From Hyphomonas sp. (lineage in GTDB: Bacteria > Pseudomonadota > Alphaproteobacteria > Caulobacterales > Hyphomonadaceae): 64,000 bases of DNA. The DNA lies in contig NZ_WGLO01000012.1 in assembly GCF_016125515.1 (NCBI RefSeq), positions 1 through 64,000 of the forward strand, given 5' to 3'. Under the pieces are notes generated by a model that saw nothing but the letters and a program-made list of their open reading frames with translations, was not told where the DNA came from and searched no databases. This document shows, one piece after another, positions 18,619 to 29,991 of the stretch. Both the position numbers and the translations under genes were made by a program. Numbering within the stretch: the stretch's first letter is position 1; every line of letters begins with the position of its first letter.

Positions 18619-19931
18619 TGAAAGTAGCCATCATCGGTTCAGGTATTTCCGGGCTCGGCGCCGCCTGGGCCTTGCGCGATACCGCAGACGTCACCGTATT
18701 CGAACAGGACGATCGCCTGGGCGGGCATGCCTGTACGCACACGTTCGACTATGACGGCGCGTTGTTGAATGTCGATCTTGGCTTCATCGTCTATAACGGC
18801 CTCAACTACCCTAACCTGATCGGCTTCCTCGATGCATTGGACGTCGAGACGGAAGCTTCTGATATGAGCTTTTCCGTATCGGATCCGGCGGGATGGACCT
18901 GGGCCTCAACGTTGACAGGCATCTTTGCGCAGAAGCGCAACTTCCTGAATCTGCGCTTCCACAAATTCTGGCGCACGATCCTCACCTTCAACGACCTAGC
19001 CCGCACTGATCTTGCTGAAAACAAGATCAATGACACAACCCTGGGCGCATGGCTTGACCGGCACGGGTTCGATAAGGATTTCCGCACGAACTACATCCTG
19101 CCGATGGGCGCAGCAATCTGGTCAACGGCAGAAGACCGGATGCTCGATTACCCGGCTCTGAGTTTTTTCCAGTTTTTTGACAATCATCGCCTGATGCACA
19201 AGGAGCGCCCCAAATGGCGCACGATAAAGGGGGGCAGCCAGAACTATGTGCGCAAGGTGGGCGAGGCGCTCGGCGAACGGGTTCGCCTCAAGGCAGCGGT
19301 ATCCCGGGTGCACCCGTTCGGGGAAAAGGTTGCTGTCGTCGCCGGCGCCGGCAAAGCGGAAATATTCGATCACGTCATCTTTACCTGCCATTCGGATCAA
19401 GCGCTGAAGTTGGTTGAACGGGATTACGAAACACCAGCCTTCTACCTTCGCTCCGTACGATATCGTCCGAACACGATCTATCTGCACCGCGACCCGTCGC
19501 TTATGCCCGCGCGAAAAGCAGCGTGGGCGAGTTGGAACGTGCTCAAGCAATCGAATGGCGATATCTGCCTTACCTATTGGATGAACCGTCTGCAGAACAT
19601 TGATCGGACGCGGCCCGTGTTCATAACGCTGAACCCTGAGCGCGCCCCTGCCCCGGAGTTCACCTTTCACGAATACCGCTTCGATCATCCACAATTCGAT
19701 GCGGCGGCCGAAGCGGCAGTCCGTTCGCTCAAGCGGATTCAGGGGCAGGACGGATTGTGGTTCGCCGGCGCCTGGATGGGGCGCGGTTTCCATGAGGATG
19801 GGCTCAAATCGGGACTCTCGCCAGCATTGTCACTTGGTGGATCTGTTCCCTGGGAAGCAAAAGGCGTGGACATCGTCACGCCGCGGCGCAACACTTCAGG
19901 ACCGGATCTGAAGGCCGAGGTAACTGCGTGA
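18615..19931 (+). CDS. FAD-dependent amine-oxidase-like oxidoreductase (COG2907 type)
   Basis: 438 residues. An N-terminal Rossmann motif (VAIIGSGISGLGAAWAL) and FEQDDRLGGHACTHTF bind FAD. The end GLWFAGAWMGRGFHEDGLKSG is the second FAD-contact region. This family regularly sits with DUF1365 and cyclopropane-synthase genes; relatives act in fatty-acid modification in the Rhodobacter RpoE regulon. Coupled to phrB and to the DUF1365 gene by 4-bp overlaps. Exact substrate not known from sequence. Confidence 0.88.
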   Translation: MMKVAIIGSGISGLGAAWALRDTADVTVFEQDDRLGGHACTHTFDYDGALLNVDLGFIVYNGLNYPNLIGFLDALDVETEASDMSFSVSDPAGWTWASTLTGIFAQKRNFLNLRFHKFWRTILTFNDLARTDLAENKINDTTLGAWLDRHGFDKDFRTNYILPMGAAIWSTAEDRMLDYPALSFFQFFDNHRLMHKERPKWRTIKGGSQNYVRKVGEALGERVRLKAAVSRVHPFGEKVAVVAGAGKAEIFDHVIFTCHSDQALKLVERDYETPAFYLRSVRYRPNTIYLHRDPSLMPARKAAWASWNVLKQSNGDICLTYWMNRLQNIDRTRPVFITLNPERAPAPEFTFHEYRFDHPQFDAAAEAAVRSLKRIQGQDGLWFAGAWMGRGFHEDGLKSGLSPALSLGGSVPWEAKGVDIVTPRRNTSGPDLKAEVTA

Positions 19932-20713
19932 CACGACCCCCGCTGAGGCTCTGGAAGGGGCGGACTCATCACAAGCGATTTGTCCCCTTCGAAAGAGCGT
20001 TCAGCTACGAGATTGCACTGATCGATCTGGACATAGACCGGCTTGCGGAAGCTGGCCGCATGTCCTGGCTGTTTCGCGTCAACAGGCCCGGATTATTTTC
20101 GTTTCGGGAAGTCGATCATGGCGCGCTCGATGCGTCGATCAGCCTGCGGCAGTGGGCAGATGGACTGTTTGCAACCGCCGGCGTGGACCTCAAGGGCGGG
20201 ACTATCCGGCTTGTGACGTTCGCGCGCCATTTATTCTACAAGTTCGCGCCACTCTCCCTTTGGTATGGCTATGCGCAGGACGGACACCTCGCCGGTGTTA
20301 TTTACGAAGTGCGCAACACGTTCGGCGAACGACATTGCTATGTCGCTGCGATTGCAAGCGCACGGTCGGTGCACGCGGCGCCGAAGGCTTTTCACGTCTC
20401 TCCCTTCTTCGATGTCAGCGGCCAATACCGGTTCACGCTGCGTGAACCTGTCTCAACCCTGGATGTAGTGGTCGAAAACATAAAAGATGGCGAGCGCTCA
20501 CATCTGGCGAACATCAAGGCGCGTATACAGGACGCAACAACGGCCAACCTGATGAAACTCGCCCTCACCAATCCACTTTCCTCCGTCGGCGTGACGTTTG
20601 CCATTCATTGGCAGGCCTTGCTTCTTTGGCTGAAGGGCGCAAAATATCATTCACGGCCTTCAAAGCCCGTACCCGTTGCTACCGTTGCTGCTTCAGACCC
20701 TCCCGTCACATGA
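19928..20713 (+). CDS. DUF1365 family protein
   Basis: 261 residues, starting at a GTG that overlaps the upstream stop (GTGA). Family signatures are the start LWKGRTHHKRFVPFERAFSY, the central FYKFAPLSLWYGYAQDGHLAGVIYEVRNTFGERHCY, and KAFHVSPFFDVSGQYRF. No enzyme activity is established for the family. Its constant company with a flavin oxidoreductase and a CFA-type methyltransferase suggests lipid modification. Third gene of the phrB operon. Confidence 0.9.
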   Translation: MTRPPLRLWKGRTHHKRFVPFERAFSYEIALIDLDIDRLAEAGRMSWLFRVNRPGLFSFREVDHGALDASISLRQWADGLFATAGVDLKGGTIRLVTFARHLFYKFAPLSLWYGYAQDGHLAGVIYEVRNTFGERHCYVAAIASARSVHAAPKAFHVSPFFDVSGQYRFTLREPVSTLDVVVENIKDGERSHLANIKARIQDATTANLMKLALTNPLSSVGVTFAIHWQALLLWLKGAKYHSRPSKPVPVATVAASDPPVT

Positions 20714-20735
20714 CGCCAGAACCGGAAGCCATCGC

Positions 20736-21962
20736 ATGAGTTCAGTTATCCTTGCCGCCCCGCAGACCATCCGCAGCCTCAAGTCTGCGCCTGCAAGCTT
20801 TCGTCTGGCTGCAATGGTCTTGCTCCGCACCAGAATTGGCGCGCTGACATTCGTTCTGCCAAACGGCACCCATTTGCAATTCAGGAATGAGGAGGAAGGA
20901 CCCGAAGCGACGATCTACGTGCACAACTTCCGCTTCGTTAATCGCGCACTGGCGGGCGGCGATGTCGCTTTTGCAGAATCCTACATGGATGGAGATTGGT
21001 CCACGCCGGATCTGACAGCAGTGCTGCGCTTCTTCTCAGCCAACTTCGATTCCGCCGCTCGGCTTTCGAAGGGCAACATATTCGTCCGTTCCATGAACAT
21101 GCTTCGGCATGTCTTCAGCCGGCGGAATTCGAAATCCGGCGCCAGGAAAAACATCATGGCGCATTACGATCTCGGAAATGCGTTCTATGAAAAATGGCTG
21201 GATCCGAGCATGACGTACTCGTCTGCTTATTTCCAGAATCCAAACCAGTCGCTCGAACAAGGCCAGACGCACAAGTACAGCGAAATCTGTGATCGCATTC
21301 AGGCCGGACCCGACTCCCACATCCTAGAGATCGGTTGCGGCTGGGGCGGCTTTGCCGAATTTGCCGCCAAGAACCGCGGGAGCCGCGTGACCTGCCTCAC
21401 GATCTCGCCAGCCCAGAAAGCCTATGCGGAGGAGCGCATGCGCCGGAATGGGCTGAGCGACCGCGTCGATATCCGCCTTGAAGACTACCGCGACCATGTT
21501 GGCGAATATGACGGCGTGGCGTCCATCGAGATGTTTGAAGCTGTCGGCGAGCCATACTGGCCGAGCTATTTTGCGAAAGTGTTTTCCTCCCTCAAGCAAG
21601 GCGCCCGCGCAGCGCTGCAGATCATCACCATCGATGACGATCTCTTTCCGAGCTATCGCAAGCGTGTGGACTTCATTCAGCAGCACATCTTTCCGGGTGG
21701 GATGCTGATCAGCGAAAAGGTCCTGAAGGAACAGCTCGGCGCGGCCGGCCTTCGCCATGATGGTGTCGCATATTTCGGTCAGGATTATGCCCGGACGTGC
21801 CGCGAGTGGTCGCGGGCGTTCAATGGTCGCTGGGACGATATCCGCGAACTCGGGTTCGACGAACAGTTCCGCCGGCTGTGGAACTTTTACCTGAGCTATT
21901 GCGAAGCGGGCTTCAGCGATGGCCGCATCAATGTCGGCCAGTTCCAGCTCACACGTCCCTGA
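20736..21962 (+). CDS. cfa: cyclopropane-fatty-acyl-phospholipid synthase family methyltransferase
   Basis: Uses SAM to add a methylene or methyl group to unsaturated acyl chains in membrane phospholipids. 408 residues. The N-terminal lipid-binding part has GGDVAFAESYMDGDW. SAM motif is LEIGCGWGGFAEFAA; AHYDLGNAFYEKWLDPSMTYSSAYF and SIEMFEAVGEPYW are family hallmarks. Start at 20736; the earlier ATG at 20710 stops after nine codons. Last gene of the phrB operon; convergent with pyrG 6 bp away. Confidence 0.95.
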   Translation: MSSVILAAPQTIRSLKSAPASFRLAAMVLLRTRIGALTFVLPNGTHLQFRNEEEGPEATIYVHNFRFVNRALAGGDVAFAESYMDGDWSTPDLTAVLRFFSANFDSAARLSKGNIFVRSMNMLRHVFSRRNSKSGARKNIMAHYDLGNAFYEKWLDPSMTYSSAYFQNPNQSLEQGQTHKYSEICDRIQAGPDSHILEIGCGWGGFAEFAAKNRGSRVTCLTISPAQKAYAEERMRRNGLSDRVDIRLEDYRDHVGEYDGVASIEMFEAVGEPYWPSYFAKVFSSLKQGARAALQIITIDDDLFPSYRKRVDFIQQHIFPGGMLISEKVLKEQLGAAGLRHDGVAYFGQDYARTCREWSRAFNGRWDDIRELGFDEQFRRLWNFYLSYCEAGFSDGRINVGQFQLTRP

Positions 21963-21968
21963 CGCGGG

Positions 21969-24139
<2,171 letters not shown>

Positions 24140-24212
24140 GGATCAGGACCCGGCTATTTCAGGATTTCGCGCTCGCTTATCCCTGTTAGGGGCTTTCGCC
24201 AAGCCGGTCGTC

Positions 24213-24971
24213 TCACTCTGTCAGAGCGCACGCCGTCATACAGATGGAGAGAAAGTCCGCTGCCTTCAAGCTTGCGCCGCCGATGAGGCCGCCGTCCACA
24301 TTGGAAATGGGCAGGATTTCGGCTGCATTTCCGGGGTTCAGGCTGCCGCCATAGAGGATCCGGACGGCATCGCCGGCTTGCCCGTAGCGGCCCATGAGGA
24401 ACCGGCGGACAAAATCGTGAACTTCGGCAATCTGGTCCGGCGTGGCGACCTTTCCGGTCCCGATCGCCCACAGCGGCTCATAGGCCAGAACAAAGGCCGC
24501 AGCGTCCGTCAGGCCGCTGAGAGACCCGCCAAGCTGCTTTTCGATGACCTTCAGGGTCTCGCCCGAGGTCCGCTCATCGAGCGTTTCGCCGATACAGATG
24601 ATGGGTGTCAGCCCAGAATTGATTGCGCTGAGCGCCTGGGCTGCGACAATTTCGTCGGTCTCACCGTGCAAGGTTCGCCGCTCGGAGTGGCCCACGATGA
24701 CGTGGGTTGCCCCTGCTTCCTGTAGCATTTGAGCCGAAATATCGCCCGTATAAGCCCCTTTGACCTGCAAATGGCACGTCTGGCCACCGATTTTCAACGC
24801 TGAACCTTCTGCGGCAACAGCCGCCTGGGCCAGCAGCGTTGCCGGCACACACAGAAGCACGTCCGGCGCAGTTGCCGTTTTGTTGATGGCGGCGGCGACA
24901 TCACGCACCGTTTGGAGGTCGGCGCGAAGGCCGTTCATCTTCCAGTTTCCCGCGATAAGCTTCCGGTTCAT
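24213..24971 (-). CDS. tpiA: triosephosphate isomerase
   Basis: Interconverts glyceraldehyde-3-phosphate and dihydroxyacetone phosphate. 252 residues, a complete TIM barrel. Catalytic Lys in NWKMN, His in VIVGHSERR, Glu in AYEPLWAIGTG, and the phosphate loop GGSLNPGN are present. ATG at 24971 begins the conserved MNRKLIAGNWK. Divergent from ppiD; the 88 bp between them hold both promoters. Confidence 0.97.
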   Translation of the reverse strand: MNRKLIAGNWKMNGLRADLQTVRDVAAAINKTATAPDVLLCVPATLLAQAAVAAEGSALKIGGQTCHLQVKGAYTGDISAQMLQEAGATHVIVGHSERRTLHGETDEIVAAQALSAINSGLTPIICIGETLDERTSGETLKVIEKQLGGSLSGLTDAAAFVLAYEPLWAIGTGKVATPDQIAEVHDFVRRFLMGRYGQAGDAVRILYGGSLNPGNAAEILPISNVDGGLIGGASLKAADFLSICMTACALTE

Positions 24972-25059
24972 GCCGCGTTCCCTGTCTTGCAAGTGACCGG
25001 ATGGTCGCCTAGCAAGCTGTGAGCCAACCGGCAAACCCTATCCAAAAGAGCCGCTGACC

Positions 25060-26973
25060 ATGATTGCCTTTATGAAACGATTGACCAATTCGGTCTTCGG
25101 CAAAATCGTGCTTATGGTTGTCATCGTTGGCATGGCCTTTTTCGGCGTCGATCAGGTGTTCAACGTCATCCGTGGCGGTCTGGGCTCCAACATCGCGCAG
25201 GCTGGTACGCGCGGTTTCGATTTTGCCGATCTGGATCGCCGGGTCGAGACCGTGCTTCGAAACATGAACCAGACGTCCGAACAGCCGGTCACGAAGACCG
25301 AAGCGCTGACGAACGGGCTGATTGACCAAATCTACGCGTCGGAATCGGCCCGCATTACAGTGCTCGGCTATGGCGCCAGCCTTGGCGTGTCACCCAGCAC
25401 CGAAGCCGTTCTGCAACAGACCAAGTCGATCGAGGCTTTTCAAAACCCGCTGACCGGTGAGCTGGATCCCACGCTCCTGCGCCAGCGCCTGCAGCAACTC
25501 GGCTACACGTTGCACGAGTTCGAGGAACAGATCAGCGACGACCTGACAATCCAGACCATGCAATCGGCGGCGACCGCAGCGGTGTCAGCCCCCAAGGTGC
25601 TGAGCGACTTGCAGATTCTGTACTTCGGCGAATCCCGCAACGTTTCATGGTTTTTCTTCGATGCGCTCAAAGGCGCGCCGGACAACACGCCGACGACTGA
25701 AGAAGTCCGGGCATATTATGACACCCATCTGGATGACCTGAAGCAGCCTGAGCGCCGCGGGATAGACCTGCTCCTCATGTCGGCAGAGGACTTCATCGGC
25801 GAAGTCGTTGTAACCGATCAGGAAGTTGCAACGATCTACGAAGCAACAAAATCAGAACGTTTCTCAGATCCGGACCAGCGCACATATGCGGAACTGGCAT
25901 TCGATAACCGCGATGCGGCCCGAGCAGCGTTTGGCGTACTTGCCGGCGGCGGAGATCCGACTGCCGTCACGGGGGCGGTTTCAAACACACTTAAAACAAG
26001 CCGCGCCGCTGAAGTCTCTGACGAAGCGCTCCGCGATGCGATGTTCGGAGCCGGCAAGCAGAGCGGCGCCATGTTCGGCCCACGCGAAGTCAACGGCCAG
26101 TGGGTCGTCGCCCGTCTGATTTCGGTTCAGCCTGGCGCCGTGAAACCGCTCGAAGAAGTTTCAGATATCATTCACGACGAATTGGCCCGTGAGCGCGCGC
26201 AACTCCTTTTCTCCGAGAAGATGGAAGCGCTCGATCAAGCCCTGGCAGCAGGTTACGACCTCGGCCAGATCGCCAGCGAACTGAAGGTTCCGGTGATGAG
26301 TTTCGCCGAAGTCGATGCCACCGGCATGACCAAGACCGGTCGGCAGTTCGGCATGCTCAACGAAGCCAAGGACGCGCTCGCACAAGCCTTCAGACTGAAG
26401 GCTGGCGAATTGACGAGCCGGTTCGATACGCCGACGGCCATCTTCGTTGCGGCGACCCGCAACATCGTGCCCGCTTCGACCCCGGCGTTCGAGGAAATTG
26501 AGACAGGTGTCCGCGCGCTGCTGCTTTCCGAACGCAAAAGCTCTGCCGCCCAAGCGGCGGTCACCGATCTGATCGACCGCATTTCTGCCGGCACCGAGAG
26601 TTTCGACGCGGCAGCCGCCAAGGCCGACACCAATGTCGAGACCCTTCCGCAGCCGGTCACGCGCTCGAACGCAAGCCAGGCTGGCATTCCGGGTCCGATC
26701 CTGCAGGCGATGTTCAGCACGCAGCTCGGCAAGGTCGTGAACCTGCCCACGGGCACCACCGGGTTGTACGTGATCCTGAAGGTCGACAGCATCGAGCCGC
26801 CAAGCGAATCCGCGATGGCAGGAATCGGCGCCGAACTTTCAGCAGCGATGTCGAACACGCTCGGTCAAGACCTCGTGCAGGCCTTGCAGGGCGAGATCGC
26901 CACAGCGATGAAGCTGCGCACCAACCAGGCGGCACTTGCGGCTTACAAACGGTCGATTTCGGAGATACAATGA
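25060..26973 (+). CDS. ppiD: membrane-anchored peptidyl-prolyl isomerase / chaperone (PpiD, SurA_N type)
   Basis: 637 residues. One N-terminal membrane helix (about 15-32, IVLMVVIVGMAFFGVDQVF) anchors a large periplasmic part with a SurA-like N-terminal helical region, a degenerate PPIC-type middle domain and a C-terminal helical domain. Helps newly exported outer-membrane proteins fold at the Sec exit. Its stop overlaps the trpE start (ATGA), so it heads the trp operon, an arrangement known in alphaproteobacteria. A start four codons later is possible. Confidence 0.88.
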   Translation: MIAFMKRLTNSVFGKIVLMVVIVGMAFFGVDQVFNVIRGGLGSNIAQAGTRGFDFADLDRRVETVLRNMNQTSEQPVTKTEALTNGLIDQIYASESARITVLGYGASLGVSPSTEAVLQQTKSIEAFQNPLTGELDPTLLRQRLQQLGYTLHEFEEQISDDLTIQTMQSAATAAVSAPKVLSDLQILYFGESRNVSWFFFDALKGAPDNTPTTEEVRAYYDTHLDDLKQPERRGIDLLLMSAEDFIGEVVVTDQEVATIYEATKSERFSDPDQRTYAELAFDNRDAARAAFGVLAGGGDPTAVTGAVSNTLKTSRAAEVSDEALRDAMFGAGKQSGAMFGPREVNGQWVVARLISVQPGAVKPLEEVSDIIHDELARERAQLLFSEKMEALDQALAAGYDLGQIASELKVPVMSFAEVDATGMTKTGRQFGMLNEAKDALAQAFRLKAGELTSRFDTPTAIFVAATRNIVPASTPAFEEIETGVRALLLSERKSSAAQAAVTDLIDRISAGTESFDAAAAKADTNVETLPQPVTRSNASQAGIPGPILQAMFSTQLGKVVNLPTGTTGLYVILKVDSIEPPSESAMAGIGAELSAAMSNTLGQDLVQALQGEIATAMKLRTNQAALAAYKRSISEIQ

Positions 26974-28394
26974 CCGCGCGTCTGATCGTCCGGCGCCGGA
27001 TTGGAGACATCGAAACACCCGTCGGCGCGATGCTCAAACTCGGCGCAGAATTGCCCGGAAGTTTCCTGTTCGAGTCCATTGCAGGCGGCGAGCGGCTAGG
27101 CCGCTATTCCTTCATCGGCATCGAGCCGGGACGGTGGTTCCGCATCAAGAACGGTATCGCAGAGACCAGCGCGTCGGCGGACTTCGCGGACGCCAAGCCT
27201 GAGCCTGGCACTCCTATCGAAGCCCTCCGCCAGTTTGTGAATGCCGCGCGCGCCGAAGCCCCCGACGGCATGCCGCCGATGGCATCCGGCGCGTTCGGCT
27301 ATATCGGCTATGACATGATCCAGTATGTTGAACCGGTCGTCATCACCAAACCAGATGTGTTGGGCGTGCCGGAGACGATACTGATCGTCCCGCGCGTGGT
27401 CGTGATTTTCGATCATCTGTATCAGGAACTCCTGATCGTCGGCCGTCAGGAAAACGACGACCTTGAGCAGGTCGATCGATTGCTGGACGAGGTGGAGACA
27501 CGTCTGGAGCGCCTTGCCTCGATACCGCCAAAGGACAGCGCGGCGGAACCAGTGGAATTAACGTCGGACACCAGCAAGCAGCGCTATTTCGAGATCGTTG
27601 AACATTGCCGGGATTACATCAAGGCGGGCGACATATTCCAGGTTGTTCCCAGCCAACGCTTCTCGACGCCATTCAAACGCAAGCCGATCAGCTTCTATCG
27701 CGCCCTGCGCCGGCTCAATCCGTCGGCCTTCATGTTCCATATGAATCTCGGCGAAGTCTGTCTCGTCGGCTCCAGCCCCGAAATTCTTGTGCGCGTGCGC
27801 GACGGCCGCGTCGCCATCCGGCCGATTGCCGGCACACGGCCGCGCAGCGGCGATGTCGAAGAAGACGCGCGTCGGGCCGAAGACCTGCTCGGCGACCCTA
27901 AGGAACGCGCTGAACACCTGATGCTGCTGGACCTCGGCCGCAACGATGTTGGACGCGTTGCCGCCTATGGCAGCGTAACCGTCACGGAGAGCTTTGTCGT
28001 GGAGCGCTATAGCCACGTCATGCATATCGTCAGCCATGTGGAGGGCGATCTGCGCGAAGGCCTGGATGCCGTCGATGCGCTGCTCGCCGGGTTCCCGGCA
28101 GGTACAGTTTCCGGCGCGCCGAAGATCCGTGCTATGCAGATCATCAATGAGATGGAAACCTCGCGCCGCGGCATCTATGGCGGCGCAGTCGGCTATTTCG
28201 GCTGGAATGGCGATCTCGACACCTGCATCGCGCTGCGCACAGCCGTGATCAAGGATGGACAGCTGCACATCCAGGCCGGTGGCGGCGTGGTGCTCGATTC
28301 CGTTCCGCAGTACGAATATGACGAGACAGTCCACAAGTCGGGTGCATTGCGCCGCGCGGCTGAGCTGTCGGCGGCTTATGAGTTCGACCAATGA
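26970..28394 (+). CDS. trpE: anthranilate synthase component I
   Basis: Makes anthranilate from chorismate with ammonia supplied by TrpG. 474 residues. The N-terminal Trp-binding region includes LLESIAGGERLGRYSFIG-like sequence (here FESIAGGERLGRYSFIG). Chorismate-binding motifs are IRPIAGTRPRSGD, LDLGRNDVGRVA, FPAGTVSGAPKIRAM and QAGGGVVLDSVPQYEYDE. No leader peptide or attenuator fits upstream, since the gene overlaps ppiD. Coupled to trpG by a 4-bp overlap. Confidence 0.97.
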   Translation: MTARLIVRRRIGDIETPVGAMLKLGAELPGSFLFESIAGGERLGRYSFIGIEPGRWFRIKNGIAETSASADFADAKPEPGTPIEALRQFVNAARAEAPDGMPPMASGAFGYIGYDMIQYVEPVVITKPDVLGVPETILIVPRVVVIFDHLYQELLIVGRQENDDLEQVDRLLDEVETRLERLASIPPKDSAAEPVELTSDTSKQRYFEIVEHCRDYIKAGDIFQVVPSQRFSTPFKRKPISFYRALRRLNPSAFMFHMNLGEVCLVGSSPEILVRVRDGRVAIRPIAGTRPRSGDVEEDARRAEDLLGDPKERAEHLMLLDLGRNDVGRVAAYGSVTVTESFVVERYSHVMHIVSHVEGDLREGLDAVDALLAGFPAGTVSGAPKIRAMQIINEMETSRRGIYGGAVGYFGWNGDLDTCIALRTAVIKDGQLHIQAGGGVVLDSVPQYEYDETVHKSGALRRAAELSAAYEFDQ

Positions 28395-28963
28395 TCCTCG
28401 TCGTGGACAACTATGACAGCTTCACCTGGAACCTCGTGCACTATCTCGAGGAACTTGGAAGCCGCACGCATGTCATCCGCAATGACGAGTTGACCGTCGC
28501 CGAAGCACTAGCACTTAAGCCGGACGCCATTCTTCTTTCGCCGGGGCCTTGCACGCCGAACGAAGCTGGAATCTGCCTCGATTTGATCCGCGGCGCGCCG
28601 GACGACATGCCTATTCTTGGCGTTTGCCTTGGCCATCAGGCCATTGGCCAGGCGTTCGGCGGCGAAGTCGTGGGCGCCCGCGAGATCCGGCATGGAAAAC
28701 TTTCGCGGATCCGCCACGAAGGCGGCGTTCTGTTTCAAGGATTGCCATCGGAGTACGGCGTTGTCCGCTATCACTCCCTCGCCGTTCAAGCTTCGTCGCT
28801 GCCGGTTGACCTTATGGCCGATGCGTACACGGAGGATGGAGAGATCATGGCGTTGCACCATCGCTCGCGCCCCATTTTTGGCGTTCAATTTCATCCGGAG
28901 AGCATCCTGACCGAGCACGGCCACGCCCTGCTCAAGAACTTCCTGTCGCAGATACCGAAATGA
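28391..28963 (+). CDS. trpG: anthranilate synthase component II (glutamine amidotransferase)
   Basis: 190 residues, class I amidotransferase. VVDNYDSFTWNLVHYL at the start, LSPGPCTPNEAGI, the nucleophile in GVCLGHQAIGQ, and FHPESILTEHG carry the catalytic triad. Supplies ammonia to TrpE. Stand-alone, not fused to trpD. Overlaps trpE and trpD by 4 bp each. Could also serve as PabA for folate synthesis, as in several bacteria. Confidence 0.96.
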   Translation: MILVVDNYDSFTWNLVHYLEELGSRTHVIRNDELTVAEALALKPDAILLSPGPCTPNEAGICLDLIRGAPDDMPILGVCLGHQAIGQAFGGEVVGAREIRHGKLSRIRHEGGVLFQGLPSEYGVVRYHSLAVQASSLPVDLMADAYTEDGEIMALHHRSRPIFGVQFHPESILTEHGHALLKNFLSQIPK

Positions 28964-29991
28964 CAGAAGGACCACTTTCAACCACACTGAAGGCCATTGC
29001 CAGGGGCGAGCCGCTGCAGGACGAACTGCTTGAGCAGGCTTTCGATGCCTTGTTAACCGGCGAAGCCGCGCCCGAAGAAACGGGCGCCTTTCTGATGGGC
29101 CTCGCTGTGCGGGGAGAGACGTCTAGCGAGCTCGTCGCAGGGGCCCGCATCATGCGCCGCCACGCCCGCCGAGTGAGCATCGAAGGTCCTTTGCTCGATA
29201 CGTGCGGAACCGGCGGTCTGCCCTGGAAGAGCCTCAACACATCGACCGCTAGCGCACTGGTGATCGCAGCGGCTGGCGGACGTGTCGCCAAGCACGGCAA
29301 CCGCTCCGTTCCGCCCAAGTCAGGATCGGCTGATGTTCTAGAAGCTCTGGGGGTCAACCTGGAAATCGACGAACGCACTCTGCAGGATTGCCTTACGCGC
29401 GCGGGGGTCGGTTTCATGTTTGCGCGTACCCACCACAGCGCAATGCGCCATGTTGCGCCGATCCGCACGAAGCTCGGTATCCGGACGATCTTCAACCTGC
29501 TCGGCCCTCTGACCAACCCTGCAGGCGCGCAGCATCAGGTGTTGGGCGTTTTTTCCCCGCACTGGGTGCGCCCGATGGCTGAAGCGCTGCATGCATTGGG
29601 AACAGCGAAGTCCTGGGTCGTGCACGGGATTGACGGCATCGACGAAATCTCGATTTCGGGCACCACGAGGATCTGCGAGGTGACACCGGCGGGACTTCAT
29701 GAGTTCGTGATCGAACCCGGCGAAGCCGGCTTGCCCAGCCATCCGCTCTCGATGATCGAAGGCGTCGATGTGCAAGGCAATGCGCAAGCCATCCTCGACC
29801 TGTTTGACGGCCATCAAGGGCCCTTCCGGGACATGGTGCTGCTCAACGCAGCAGCTGGCCTGCATGTGCTGGGCCGCGCAGAAGACCTCAAGCAAGGCGC
29901 CGTGATGGCAGCTGCTGCCATCGACTCCGGCAAGGCCCGAGCGACCCTGCAAACACTCCGGGACGCCTCGAACGAGGTGCCCGCGAAATGA
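28960..29991 (+). CDS. trpD: anthranilate phosphoribosyltransferase
   Basis: Second step of tryptophan synthesis, transferring phosphoribose from PRPP to anthranilate. 343 residues. PRPP loop LDTCGTGGLPWKSLNTSTA, KHGNRSVPPKSGSADVLEALG and FNLLGPLTNPAGAQHQVLGV are diagnostic. The first Gly-rich loop reads GTGGLPWK instead of the usual GTGGDxxx, a small variation. Overlaps both neighbours in the trp operon by 4 bp. Confidence 0.96.
   Translation: MTEGPLSTTLKAIARGEPLQDELLEQAFDALLTGEAAPEETGAFLMGLAVRGETSSELVAGARIMRRHARRVSIEGPLLDTCGTGGLPWKSLNTSTASALVIAAAGGRVAKHGNRSVPPKSGSADVLEALGVNLEIDERTLQDCLTRAGVGFMFARTHHSAMRHVAPIRTKLGIRTIFNLLGPLTNPAGAQHQVLGVFSPHWVRPMAEALHALGTAKSWVVHGIDGIDEISISGTTRICEVTPAGLHEFVIEPGEAGLPSHPLSMIEGVDVQGNAQAILDLFDGHQGPFRDMVLLNAAAGLHVLGRAEDLKQGAVMAAAAIDSGKARATLQTLRDASNEVPAK

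Noticed and set aside
24972-25059. TTGCAA-N17-TAGCAA as the ppiD-trp promoter
   Set aside because: Both boxes are weak and the same bases could serve tpiA on the other strand; too uncertain to list.
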